Assembly (NCBI GenBank): GCA_934661765.1
Contig: CAKUJT010000003.1
Coordinates: forward strand, 1-64,000
Source: an uncultured Senegalimassilia sp.
GTDB taxonomy: Bacteria; Actinomycetota; Coriobacteriia; Coriobacteriales; Eggerthellaceae
Direction: 5' to 3'
DNA length: 64,000 nucleotides
The notes below the pieces were generated by a model. The model saw nothing but the letters and a program-made list of their open reading frames with translations. It did no database searches and was not told the DNA's origin. Shown in pieces: positions 8,848 to 18,298 of the stretch; position 1 is the stretch's first letter; the number at the start of each line of letters is the position of its first letter. Position numbers and translations under genes: made by a program.

Positions 8848-10695
8848 CTATACTGCTTCGCTTTGCTGATGATTGCTCTTTGCGTGCACCACCGCTTTTG
8901 CGAGTAGTTGCTTGTCTAGGTTCGTGTATATCATTGCGTTGCCTAAAAACACCAACTTGGAGATTTTTCCATTCAGTACTTCGAACAGCGTGAAAGTGCT
9001 GTTTACGCTATCGAGATCTTGGGGATCTTCCAGGATGCATACTAAACTGTTATGCGCCGCATAAGGTCCTACAAGAAGCGCATCGAAGGGATCCCAAACA
9101 GATGCGACTGCTGCAACATCGAGTGAGATGTTGGAGTCGGCTCTTTCCAATTGCCATTTGATAAAGTGGCAATTCGTGTTGTATGGGCCATCGTCCATAA
9201 ACGTGTGAAGTTTGATATCAAGAGCATTGTCGCCGCACTGGCTTTCAATCTGCCGAGAGCTAATACCAAGTGAGATAAGCTCGCCGCCTTGGATATCGCT
9301 CAATATCGAGAGCTCGTCGTTGGACAATTGACCTTCAGAACTGGCAATCAGTATGGGTGTTTTGGTTGCGTATGAGTATGGAAGAACTGTCAGATAATCC
9401 CCATTCTGCTCTTCCTTGATAAGCAGGGCAGAATGGCTCCAGCAATCTGATTGCGCTTTTCCGTAATTGTAAATAGCGGCAGATAAAGATTGGTCATCAG
9501 CACCGTCGATGTGTTCAATCTTGGCTTCTAGCCCGTGCTCTCGCATCGAGCTTTCAATTGAGGTGATATTGGCATTGCCAACAAGGATAATGCGATTCGG
9601 CTTGTAGAGAGCAATTGCGTCAGCGGTGCTGCTTGGAATTGTATCGGCCTTCGTTAGAAGCAGCGGACATTCCAGTAACCCTGCAAATGAAGTTGCAAGC
9701 GCGCACGATGAAATCGAATCCCCTGGCGCAAGGACAACGGTATCAGCTTGCTCGGTGGTCACTGATCTCATCAACTTCGCGGCTGAGCTGTATTTGTCAT
9801 CTCCGCAAACGGTCGTGATAGTGCTATCGGGATACGTGATGTCCCGGTTCAGCATCTCAACTACTTTGGACTCCGCTTCTTGGCTTCCAACGTGTCCGCC
9901 AAGCAAGCGGTACATGCGGCAAACTTCTGCTGCTGATGCCATCATGCGAGCATGGCCTTTTTCGATCCAAATTGCCTTGTTGCACAGGCGCTCGATTTGG
10001 TCGTTGCTGTGGGAAACAATGAGGACAGTAACCTCATGCTCTTTGATAAGCTTTTGGATGCGTTGCTCGCACTTTTGTTGGAACATGAAGTCGCCAACAG
10101 ATAGCACCTCGTCAACGATAAGGATATCGGGAATGATTACAGTGGCGATAGCGAAAGCGATTCGCGCAACCATGCCCGAAGAATAATTCTTCATAGGCAT
10201 GTCTAGGAACTTTTCGATTTCTGCAAAGCTAACGATTTCGTCGAAGTGTTCATCGATGAATTTGCGCGAATAACCAAGCAGCGCACCGTTCAGATAGATA
10301 TTCTCGCGAGCGGTAAGCTCCATGTCGAAACCGGCGCCAAGCTCAATGAGCGGTGCGATGTTGCCGTTTACCGTGCATGTTCCTTTTGACGGCTCAAGCA
10401 CACCGGCGATAACCTTGAGCACCGTAGACTTGCCTGATCCGTTTGTTCCCAAGATGCCGAACACATCGCCTTTTCTGACGGTGAACGACACATCGTCAAG
10501 TGCGCGGAACTCTTTGAACATGAGCTCGCGTTTGGCGAGGGCGATCATATATTCCTTGATGCTGTTTAGCTGCTCGCTGGCCATGTTGAAGATCATGGAC
10601 ACGTGATCAACGTCGACCATGATGGGGCGATTGTCGTTTGCCTCGTCGAAAGACGACTTGATTGCAAGGGGAGTGGTGTTAACGATTTCTGGCAT
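8848..10695 (-). CDS. Polysaccharide/teichoic acid exporter ATPase (TagH/Wzt type) with CWB2-like C-terminal half
   Basis: Residues 1-270 form an ABC ATPase of the O-antigen/teichoic acid type: Walker A GTNGSGKST, signature YSSGM, Walker B DILIVDEVLS, and the family's LIELGAGFD segment. With the permease encoded 9 bp upstream it should export an undecaprenyl-linked polymer. After about residue 280 the protein continues for some 335 residues that resemble CWB2 modules (VCGDDKYSSAAKL, TVVLAPGD, CPLLLTKADTIPSS, ILVGN). Normal TagH has an unrelated extracellular tail, and Wzt has a cytoplasmic carbohydrate-binding domain that selects cargo. CWB2 modules normally lie outside the cell, so a cytoplasmic copy is odd. 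By analogy with Wzt I infer that it recognises the polymer before export. Confidence 0.9.
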   Translation of the reverse strand: MPEIVNTTPLAIKSSFDEANDNRPIMVDVDHVSMIFNMASEQLNSIKEYMIALAKRELMFKEFRALDDVSFTVRKGDVFGILGTNGSGKSTVLKVIAGVLEPSKGTCTVNGNIAPLIELGAGFDMELTARENIYLNGALLGYSRKFIDEHFDEIVSFAEIEKFLDMPMKNYSSGMVARIAFAIATVIIPDILIVDEVLSVGDFMFQQKCEQRIQKLIKEHEVTVLIVSHSNDQIERLCNKAIWIEKGHARMMASAAEVCRMYRLLGGHVGSQEAESKVVEMLNRDITYPDSTITTVCGDDKYSSAAKLMRSVTTEQADTVVLAPGDSISSCALATSFAGLLECPLLLTKADTIPSSTADAIALYKPNRIILVGNANITSIESSMREHGLEAKIEHIDGADDQSLSAAIYNYGKAQSDCWSHSALLIKEEQNGDYLTVLPYSYATKTPILIASSEGQLSNDELSILSDIQGGELISLGISSRQIESQCGDNALDIKLHTFMDDGPYNTNCHFIKWQLERADSNISLDVAAVASVWDPFDALLVGPYAAHNSLVCILEDPQDLDSVNSTFTLFEVLNGKISKLVFLGNAMIYTNLDKQLLAKAVVHAKSNHQQSEAV

Positions 10696-10704
10696 GATGG
10701 CGAC

Positions 10705-11493
10705 CTATACGTAGAGAATGAATTTCTTTTCAGTTTTGCGGAAAACCAAGAATCCCACTGCAAAAGTGATGGCGGCTATGCCAAGGCATACGAGATTTTC
10801 TTGGACACCCGGAAGCGTGTTGTACATAGCAATGTCTCGGAAGTAGCTGACGTAGTGATACATGGGGTTGAACGCCTCGGCGGTCTGCATCCAATCGGGC
10901 AAAAGGCTTACGGGGTAGAAAAGCGGCGTTGCGTATGTCCATGCCGTGATGATGACGCTCCAAAAATGGCAGATGTCGCGGAAGAAAACGGCCAGCGCGG
11001 AAAGCAACATACCCAAACCGCTGCAGAACAGCAGCATATATACGAGAAGCAACGGTAAGGCAAGCAGATTAACGGTAGGCGCAATCCTGAAGAACACCAT
11101 AACGATGACTACTGCGATAAGGGAAATAGCAAAGTTGACTAATTGGAACAGCACTTTCTCGATAGGGAAAATCATCTTCGAGATTTTAATCTTCTTAATA
11201 AGGGGCGCTGATTCCAGAATTGAAGTCATGGCCGTGCTTGTTGAGTCGGACATCAGAGCGAATAACACGTTGCCCAGAATCAGGTACATGGGGAAGTTGG
11301 CAACGTCGCCAAACTTCAGCACGTTGGTGAAAACAGCTGCAAGGACGCACATCATCAGCAATGGGTTGAGCACCGACCAGGCAACGCCTAAGACGCTGCG
11401 TCGATATTTGAGTTTGAAATCCTTGGAAACAAGGGAGGATATAGTGAACCAATTTCGTTGTAATTCGGTTTGTGCGGTTACTTTATGAGCCAT
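10705..11493 (-). CDS. ABC-2 permease of polysaccharide/teichoic acid exporter (TagG/RfbA type)
   Basis: A 262-residue membrane protein with six probable spans and the ABC-2 polysaccharide-exporter pattern, including the cytoplasmic entry segment KDFKLKYRRSVLG and the FYPVSLLPDW loop. It forms the membrane part of an exporter with the CWB2-fused ATPase encoded immediately downstream. The ATG is preceded by AAGGA. The gene is divergent from the glycosyltransferase at 11607, and the 113-bp gap must hold promoters in both directions (a TAGAAT-like -10 reads leftward at 11538-11543). Confidence 0.9.
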   Translation of the reverse strand: MAHKVTAQTELQRNWFTISSLVSKDFKLKYRRSVLGVAWSVLNPLLMMCVLAAVFTNVLKFGDVANFPMYLILGNVLFALMSDSTSTAMTSILESAPLIKKIKISKMIFPIEKVLFQLVNFAISLIAVVIVMVFFRIAPTVNLLALPLLLVYMLLFCSGLGMLLSALAVFFRDICHFWSVIITAWTYATPLFYPVSLLPDWMQTAEAFNPMYHYVSYFRDIAMYNTLPGVQENLVCLGIAAITFAVGFLVFRKTEKKFILYV

Positions 11494-11606
11494 AGTCCTT
11501 ATCTTTCTCGCTTAATAAAGCGTTGTTTGCTTGCCGTATTCTACCGTATCTGCGAAGCGGGCATCATTATTATGCAACTTCAGCAGAACAATGCCGTTAG
11601 GGTATA

Positions 11607-13166
11607 GTGCCGTATAGGTTATTGAACCGGTCCTCTGTTTTCATCATGCTAGGATGGTCTGCTTTGAAAGAGTCATTTTGCGGTGATGCGTGTAACGATA
11701 TGTGCTGCGTCATCGAAGAGTTTTTTGCCAAGCTGCAGTCTGGGGCGGTTTTGGAAGCGGTGACATTTGCCGCTCAGCAATCTTGGGATAACGCAGATAG
11801 CTTCTGGGCTTCGGCGTATCCCCGCCTGAATGACTGCGAGCCGCGTTTGGTGAAAACGATTTGCATCTATTACTTTTCGCTTGGAATGGGTGGAGCCGAG
11901 CGCGTTGTTGCGAAGACTGCCGCATTGCTCGATGACCTTGGCTACAGGGTTATAGTTTTGACTGACGAGAATTCTGGCGATGATTATTTTCATGTGCCGC
12001 CTAGCGTGAAGAGGCTTCGTGCACCGGGGCAGACTTATGGATTCGATAGCATGGGCAACAGATTGAAGCGCCTGGAATCCATCATTCATAATGAAGACGT
12101 GGATGCGTTCTTCTCGTTTCAATACCAAGGCAATACCTTGCCGTGGGATATGCTGCTATGCAGATGCCTGGACATCCCGTTTCTTCTTATGCAACAAAGC
12201 TCGCTCGTGTCGTTCTTCAACGAAGGGAATACTTATAACATCAGGCTGTCGAGGTGCTACCGCTATGCAGATAGCATTGTCGTTTTGAATAAGGCTGACC
12301 TGGTTTTTTGGTCGCTGTTCAATTCGAATGTGCATTTGATTCCCAACATGTTGACGTTCCCTCTTCCCGATAAGCAAGACGTAGCCTCTTTGGATGGCAA
12401 CACGGTAGTGTGGATTGGTCGCTTGTCCGAAAAAGATAAAAGGCCGAGCGAAGCGCTTCGGGTGATGGCGAACGTTTTGCAACGCTGTCCGGATGCGACC
12501 CTTCTTATGGTTGGCCCTGCTGAATCGGATGCTGGATTGGCATCGCTGAACGAATTGGCAAGCAGTCTTGGGATTGCCGACTCCGTTGAGTTCTATGGCC
12601 CTGCCGATGACGTTCGCGAACTTTTGCAGTGTGCATCGGTTTGCTTGCTGACCTCGCGGTATGAAGGTTATTGCTTGTCTCTTGGCGAGAGCAAGGAGAT
12701 GGGCGTTCCCTGTGTGGCTTATTCGCTGCCATACTTGCTGCTATTTGAGAATCAACGTGGAATGCGCGTGGTTCCTCAGGGGGACCAACGGGCGGCCGCA
12801 AACGAGATTTGCGGGTTGCTTAACTGTAAAGAGGAGCGCAAGAAGCTTGGGGCTGACGCGTATCTTCATATGAGTGAGCTCTCGACGTTCGGTTGGAAAG
12901 AGGCGTGGCGCGATGTCGTAGCTGGTCTTGAACGCGGGGGCTGCAATTGCGAGTCTGACAACCATCTTGCCGACGCTTTCGATCTTATTGTGGAAGGTCA
13001 GTTGGCTACTTGTGCCAGTTCGGAAGCTTCCTTCGGCAGGCTTTCTTGCGAAAGGGATGAGGCTGTTGCGGCTTTGAACGAGGTTACTGCTTCGACTACT
13101 TGGCGTGTTGGTAAGTTTGTGACCAAGCCCTTGCGCTTCGTGAAGGATAAGTTGTCGCGCCGTTGA
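11607..13166 (+). CDS. Glycosyltransferase family 4-like protein (GT-B)
   Basis: A retaining GT-B glycosyltransferase that probably adds a sugar to the lipid-linked polymer on the inner membrane face. The donor-binding half contains VVWIGRLSEKDKRP and, later, LTSRYEGYCLSLGESKEMG, the GT4 E-x7-E signature. GMGGAERVV marks the acceptor-side N-terminal domain. Residues 1-75 and about 90 residues at the C-terminus fall outside the catalytic core; the tail ends in a basic segment that could touch the membrane. The start is uncertain: GTG 11607 (after TTAGGG), ATG 11646 without a clear ribosome site, or TTG 11664 after AGGATGG. Confidence 0.85.
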   Translation: MPYRLLNRSSVFIMLGWSALKESFCGDACNDMCCVIEEFFAKLQSGAVLEAVTFAAQQSWDNADSFWASAYPRLNDCEPRLVKTICIYYFSLGMGGAERVVAKTAALLDDLGYRVIVLTDENSGDDYFHVPPSVKRLRAPGQTYGFDSMGNRLKRLESIIHNEDVDAFFSFQYQGNTLPWDMLLCRCLDIPFLLMQQSSLVSFFNEGNTYNIRLSRCYRYADSIVVLNKADLVFWSLFNSNVHLIPNMLTFPLPDKQDVASLDGNTVVWIGRLSEKDKRPSEALRVMANVLQRCPDATLLMVGPAESDAGLASLNELASSLGIADSVEFYGPADDVRELLQCASVCLLTSRYEGYCLSLGESKEMGVPCVAYSLPYLLLFENQRGMRVVPQGDQRAAANEICGLLNCKEERKKLGADAYLHMSELSTFGWKEAWRDVVAGLERGGCNCESDNHLADAFDLIVEGQLATCASSEASFGRLSCERDEAVAALNEVTASTTWRVGKFVTKPLRFVKDKLSRR

Positions 13167-13234
13167 TGCTGATATGATTGTGTTGCGACTGCGTAAAGAT
13201 AGACGTCCATTAATCATTCTGGAAGGAGCGGACG

Positions 13235-16200
13235 GTGCCCCGCTTTTCGATTTGCATATCTGTTTTCAACGGCGAGCGCTATTTGCGTGCGTGTATTGAT
13301 AGCGTGTTGAATCAATCGTTCTCCGACTACGAGCTCATTATCGTTGACGATGCGAGCAGCGATGGTTCTGCGGAGATTCTCGAAGAGTACGCCGAAAACG
13401 ATAAGAGAATCACGGTTGTTCGCAAAAGCCAAAACGAAGGCTTGCACCTTGGGCATAGGACCGCAATAGAAAAATGCTCCGGTGACTACATTTTGTTCTT
13501 GGATGCCGATGATGAATTCGAAGAGGGGCTGCTTGGCAAGGTCGATGGCGCTTTGCGCGAAGACCAGCAGATCGACATGCTTCACTTCGGAATTCGCGTC
13601 ATTGGGGAAGGCGTCTCGGATGAGTCGTGCTCTTCTTTCGAGTCGTTTGTGAACCAACCGGTGGAAACGCTTGAGGGCGTTGATATCCTTTCGTCGGTAT
13701 TCGGGGGCCGCGGCTCGTATCGTCAGGATTGGAGGATGCCGCAAAGGGCATTCTCGGCACGCTTGCTCAAGGATGCTTTCTCGAAGATGCCCGTTCAGCG
13801 TCTTGATTGCGCGGAAGACGCTTTCGAGATGTTCGTGATTTCGTCGCTGGCCTCGAAAGAGGTGACGCGCAATGACATTATCGGTATTCGATATCATTTG
13901 GGCCGTGGCTTGAACGGTGCTTCGCCGTGGACTGCGGATAAGTTTGTGTCCGTTGCGGAATCGTTCTGGGCGTGTTCAAGCCAAATCCAGCAATATGCCG
14001 ATTCATTCCGATCGCGTGATTCGCTTGCTGCTGCAAAGGGCGCCAAGCGAAAGCTCATGCAACTTTTGTTTAATGATTGGCGCGCCCGTGTCTTGGACGA
14101 TGAGAAGATGGCCTCAATCGAGAAAGTATCTTCGGTGCTTGATACTTCCGTGGTGTTTTCCGAGGTTATGCGTTGCGTTCGGGATGCTTCTTATAAGAAG
14201 CTTACGATGGGTGAGGGGCTGTGTGCGGACGATATGCAGGCTTGGCGCGATACTGCATATCGCATCGCGGATGGCGGCAATGCGAACAGCGTGAACTTCG
14301 CTTCGTATTTATCGGCGGCCGATGATCATATTCGCTCCATTCGCGAAATGGAGCGCGTCGCGCGATTTGCCGATGAGCCGATCCGGGTGCTCGTTTCCGC
14401 TCATAAGCCGGTTGAGACGTTTGACAGCATGGTTTTCCAGCCTGTTCAGGTGGGTGCGACGCGTGCAGGGGAGAGGTTCTCCTGGGCTCTTCACGACGAT
14501 GAGGGCGATAATATTTCGGACTTGAACCCCATGTATTGTGAGCTGACCACGCAATATTGGGCATGGAAAAACGTTGATGCCGAATACATCGGTTTTTGCC
14601 ATTACCGCCGCTATTTTGACTTCTCCGAGACTCCCCACGAGGAGAACATCTATGGCGAGGTGATGGACGACTACATTGATGTCGCCGCGCAGTGCAAGTA
14701 TGCTCTTGATGACGCTTCCGTTCGTGATGTCATCAAGCAGTTCGATGTGATTACCACCCCTATGGAGGATATTTGCTCGTACATGGGCGAAGGGGCTTCG
14801 ATTCGGTCGCAATACGACGCGGCGGATCGCTTGTTTGTGAAAGACTTGGACAAAGTCGTCGATATCCTTGTCTCCCGTCATCCTGAATACGAAGAAGATG
14901 CGCGTGCGTTTCTTGCTGGCCACACGGGGCGTTTCTGCAACATGTTCATCATGAAGCGCGACATATTTCGCGATTATTGCGCGTGGTTGTTCCCGATTTT
15001 GGAAGAGTTTGTGGCGTCTACGGACATGAGCCTATACAGCAAAGAAGGGGTTCGCACGCCGGGCCATTTGGCGGAGCGCTTGCTGAACATCTATTTGCTG
15101 CACCATGAGCGTATTGGCTCGGGCTGGAAGACGAAGCAGCTGCAGTGCGTGCACTTCACCAACCCCGGCAAATATTACTTGCCCACAGCTTTGGGTTTTG
15201 GAAGCGAAAACAAGCCGGTGATTCCGGTGGTGTTCGCATCGGATAATAACTACGTTCCTATGGTCACTACGACCATATACTCGATGCTTAAGAATGCCTC
15301 CAATGCTTATCGATATGACATTGTGGTGCTTCATGAAGGCATCGCATGGGAAAACCAAGAGAAGATGAAGACGTTTTTCGGGCAGTTTGAGAATGCCGGA
15401 TTGCAGTTCTGCGATGTTTCTCGATTTGTCGATCAGTATGAACTGACAACGAATAACCCGCATATCAGCAACGAGACGTATTATCGTTTCCTTATCCAGG
15501 AACTTTTGCCGTATTACAGCAAGGTCTTGTATCTTGACTCTGATTTGATTGTCAAGGGAGATGTTTCCGAACTGTTCTCGGTCGATCTGGGCGACAACTT
15601 GCTTGCTGCTGTGCGAGATGTCGACTACTGCGGAAACCTCAGTATGAAAGACGGCATTCGCATGCGCTACACAAAAGAAGTGCTTGGCATGCATCAGCCG
15701 TATGACTACTTCCAAGCTGGCGTGCTTGTTCTGAACACGAAGGCGATGAGGAAGCTTCATCCTATGGAGAAATGGCTTGAGTTCGCTTCCGATGATCGCT
15801 ATATCTATAACGACCAGGACATTCTCAACGTTCATTGCCAAGGTCGCGTGAAATACCTTGATTATGACTGGAATGTTATGACGGATTGCTATGGCCGCAT
15901 CGGTCGTATCTTCTCGTTCGCTCCGGCTGCGATTTTCGATGCATTTAACGACTCGCGAAATCATGAGAAGATCGTTCACTATGCTGGCGCGCAAAAGCCG
16001 TGGAAGGTGACGAGCTGCGATAGGTTTGGCCTGTATTGGGAGTATGCGAAGGATACGCCATTCTACGTTCAGCTGGTCAACATATTGCATACGGAATCCG
16101 TGAAGCAAAAGTTGGCGGAAGAAGCTGCGATCGATGACCACGAAAGCGCAGTATCGGAAGATAGTCCGTTGCGTAAGGTTGTTGACCCAATTGCTCCGTT

Positions 16201-16261
16201 TGGGTCGAGGCGCCGTGAGGTTTTGAAATCGATCGGGCGAGCTGTTCGAGGATTGAAGTAG
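13235..16261 (+). CDS. Three-domain glycosyltransferase: GT2 + DUF4422 + GT8
   Basis: This 1008-residue protein joins three modules. Residues 1-230 are a GT2 (GT-A) domain with ISVFNGERYL, VDDASSDGS and LDADDEF. Residues about 380-640 match DUF4422, with LTTQYWAWKN and GFCHYRRYF. Residues about 650-950 are a GT8 domain with VFASDNNYVP and the metal-binding YLDSDLIV. Each is a sugar-transferase-type unit, so the enzyme may perform two or three successive additions to one glycan. The GTG start follows GGAAGGAG. It begins a tight run with two further GT2 genes (gaps of 3 and 11 bp), consistent with an operon. Donor and acceptor sugars cannot be read from the sequence. Confidence 0.9.
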   Translation: MPRFSICISVFNGERYLRACIDSVLNQSFSDYELIIVDDASSDGSAEILEEYAENDKRITVVRKSQNEGLHLGHRTAIEKCSGDYILFLDADDEFEEGLLGKVDGALREDQQIDMLHFGIRVIGEGVSDESCSSFESFVNQPVETLEGVDILSSVFGGRGSYRQDWRMPQRAFSARLLKDAFSKMPVQRLDCAEDAFEMFVISSLASKEVTRNDIIGIRYHLGRGLNGASPWTADKFVSVAESFWACSSQIQQYADSFRSRDSLAAAKGAKRKLMQLLFNDWRARVLDDEKMASIEKVSSVLDTSVVFSEVMRCVRDASYKKLTMGEGLCADDMQAWRDTAYRIADGGNANSVNFASYLSAADDHIRSIREMERVARFADEPIRVLVSAHKPVETFDSMVFQPVQVGATRAGERFSWALHDDEGDNISDLNPMYCELTTQYWAWKNVDAEYIGFCHYRRYFDFSETPHEENIYGEVMDDYIDVAAQCKYALDDASVRDVIKQFDVITTPMEDICSYMGEGASIRSQYDAADRLFVKDLDKVVDILVSRHPEYEEDARAFLAGHTGRFCNMFIMKRDIFRDYCAWLFPILEEFVASTDMSLYSKEGVRTPGHLAERLLNIYLLHHERIGSGWKTKQLQCVHFTNPGKYYLPTALGFGSENKPVIPVVFASDNNYVPMVTTTIYSMLKNASNAYRYDIVVLHEGIAWENQEKMKTFFGQFENAGLQFCDVSRFVDQYELTTNNPHISNETYYRFLIQELLPYYSKVLYLDSDLIVKGDVSELFSVDLGDNLLAAVRDVDYCGNLSMKDGIRMRYTKEVLGMHQPYDYFQAGVLVLNTKAMRKLHPMEKWLEFASDDRYIYNDQDILNVHCQGRVKYLDYDWNVMTDCYGRIGRIFSFAPAAIFDAFNDSRNHEKIVHYAGAQKPWKVTSCDRFGLYWEYAKDTPFYVQLVNILHTESVKQKLAEEAAIDDHESAVSEDSPLRKVVDPIAPFGSRRREVLKSIGRAVRGLK

Positions 16262-16264
16262 CGT

Positions 16265-17239
16265 ATGTCCACTCCAAAAGTTTCGATTCTGGTTCCGGTT
16301 TACAATGTGGAGCGGTTTTTGCCGCAGTGCTTGGTTGCGCTTTGCGGGCAGACGCTTCGAGATATCGAGATCGTTTGTATCAACGATGGCGCTACGGATG
16401 GGTCTCCGGCCATATTGCACGAGTGCGCTGCTCGCGATGCGCGTGTCTGCGTGATCGATAAGCAGAACACCGGTTACGGCGCATCGCTAAACCTGGGGAT
16501 TTCGCAGGCCCGGGGCGAGTATATCGGCATCATCGAGCCTGATGACTTCCCGGATAAGCGCATGTTCAAGAAGCTTCTCAAGGTTGCCGAACGCACTCAT
16601 GCCGACGTGGTGAAGTGCAACTACTTCAACTACTTCGAAGGCTCTGACCATCTGGTTGAGAACTTTGCTGGCTTGCCGTATCGCCGCGCGTTCGATCCGG
16701 TCGACTACCCTCAGGTGGTGTGCTCGATTCCGTCGATCTGGACCGGCCTGTACCGCAAAACTTTCCTTGAGCGCGAGGGTATCAGCTTGCGCGAAACTCC
16801 GGGTGCGGCGTTCCAGGATGCCGGTTTCAGCCTGAAGGTTTGGTTTGCGGCCCGTACTTGTGCGCTGGTGAAGAAGCCGTTGCTGCACTATCGCATGGAC
16901 AACCCCGGGTCGTCGTCGAAAACCACTGACAAAGTGTTCACGGTTTGCGAAGAGCTTGCCGATGCTGAGGCGTTTTTGCGCCAGCGTCCCGAGTGTGCCT
17001 GCGTTTTGCTGCCTTGGCTTGCCGTTGACAAGTGGGGGAAGTATCGCTGGAACTACGAGCGCATTTCCGCTAGCGAGCACGTTGCCTTCGCGCAGCGCAT
17101 GCTCGACGAGTATCGCGCATCGCAGGACGCGAACGAGCTGGACTATTCGCTGTTCAAACCCGAAGATGCCGCTTTGCTGCGCGATCTGCTCGACTCCGGT
17201 GCCGAAGCATTCGCGGCGGCTCACCCCGATTCGTACTAA
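16265..17239 (+). CDS. Glycosyltransferase family 2
   Basis: A 324-residue cytosolic or membrane-associated GT-A enzyme. The N-terminus carries VSILVPVYNVERFL and CINDGATDGS, and the metal-binding region is IIEPDDFPD, where the usual DxD reads EPDD. A downstream GTGYGAS-like stretch (NTGYGASLNLG) is typical of wall-polysaccharide GT2 enzymes. It starts 3 bp after the three-domain enzyme and ends 11 bp before the next GT2 gene, so the three are likely co-translated. The acceptor is unknown. Confidence 0.88.
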   Translation: MSTPKVSILVPVYNVERFLPQCLVALCGQTLRDIEIVCINDGATDGSPAILHECAARDARVCVIDKQNTGYGASLNLGISQARGEYIGIIEPDDFPDKRMFKKLLKVAERTHADVVKCNYFNYFEGSDHLVENFAGLPYRRAFDPVDYPQVVCSIPSIWTGLYRKTFLEREGISLRETPGAAFQDAGFSLKVWFAARTCALVKKPLLHYRMDNPGSSSKTTDKVFTVCEELADAEAFLRQRPECACVLLPWLAVDKWGKYRWNYERISASEHVAFAQRMLDEYRASQDANELDYSLFKPEDAALLRDLLDSGAEAFAAAHPDSY

Positions 17240-17250
17240 GGACGGCCCTG

Positions 17251-18294
17251 TTGAAGTTCTCCATCATTGTTGCGGCGTATAACGTTGAGCACTATATCGG
17301 CGAATGCCTTGAATCGCTCAAAGCCCAGACTTTCGGCGATTTCGAGTGCGTCGTGGTGAATGACTGCTCGCAAGATGGCACGCTTGCCGCTATCGAAAGC
17401 GCTGTTTCCGGTGATGTCCGATTCTCGGTGCTAACGCTGCCACAAAACTCCGGTTTGTCTGCTGCGCGCAACGCCGGCATCGCTGCTGCGCAGGGCGAAT
17501 TCCTCATGTTCCTCGATGGCGACGACTACTACGCCGCTGATGCGCTTGAGCGCCTGGCGGTTCGCATCGACGCTGACAAGCTCGACATGCTGTACTTCGG
17601 CGCCGCTTCGTTCTATGAAAGCCGCAAGCTCCGCCGCGAGCATTACGAGAACCAAGAAGTGCGGGAAAGCATCGATGGCGTCCACTCTGGCCCCGAGATG
17701 TATGTGCTGATGGAGCGCACGAAAGCATTCCGTCCTTCGGCGTGCCTGTACGCGGTACGCAAGCAGCTGCTTGATGATAACGGCGTGCGCTTCCTCGATG
17801 GCATTCTGCATGAGGATGTCTTGTTCCAGATGCAGCTCATTCCACATCCTCAGCGAGTGGCGTTTTTGTGCGAGCCGCTCTATCAGCGCCGCATGCGCGA
17901 GGGTTCGATTATGACCACGCGCCCCACCATGCGCAACGTGCATGGGCTGACGGTGACGACTCAGCGCATGCAGGAATGGCTGATGGCCCACGCTGCTGAG
18001 TTCTCGCCTGATTTCTGCGCAGCTTACGCGTGGCGAACCGCCGACACGCGGGAGGTTGCGGCGCGCTATCTCCTTCAAATCGACGAGGAGGACGTCGAAG
18101 CCTATCGCGATGGGCTGGAGCCGGCGGATCTTGCCGCTTTCGACATGCACGTCTTGGGGCTTTGGCGCAGTATGAAGCACGTCTACGACGAGTATGAGAA
18201 CTCGCATGCGTACCGCATCGGCCACGCGCTGATCGCCATACCGCAGAAGATTCGCCGTCTTGTGGAGCTTCCGCAGGCGAAGCCGGGGGAGTAG
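17251..18294 (+). CDS. Glycosyltransferase family 2
   Basis: A 347-residue GT2 enzyme starting at TTG (after AAGGACGG), with FSIIVAAYNVEHYI, VNDCSQDGT and the LDGDDYY metal-binding motif. The C-terminal 100 residues contain a basic, amphipathic helix-rich stretch that may associate with the membrane. It is the last gene of the glycosyltransferase run and faces the next gene, which is on the opposite strand only 4 bp away; no terminator hairpin is visible between them. Confidence 0.88.
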   Translation: MKFSIIVAAYNVEHYIGECLESLKAQTFGDFECVVVNDCSQDGTLAAIESAVSGDVRFSVLTLPQNSGLSAARNAGIAAAQGEFLMFLDGDDYYAADALERLAVRIDADKLDMLYFGAASFYESRKLRREHYENQEVRESIDGVHSGPEMYVLMERTKAFRPSACLYAVRKQLLDDNGVRFLDGILHEDVLFQMQLIPHPQRVAFLCEPLYQRRMREGSIMTTRPTMRNVHGLTVTTQRMQEWLMAHAAEFSPDFCAAYAWRTADTREVAARYLLQIDEEDVEAYRDGLEPADLAAFDMHVLGLWRSMKHVYDEYENSHAYRIGHALIAIPQKIRRLVELPQAKPGE

Positions 18295-18298
18295 CGCT

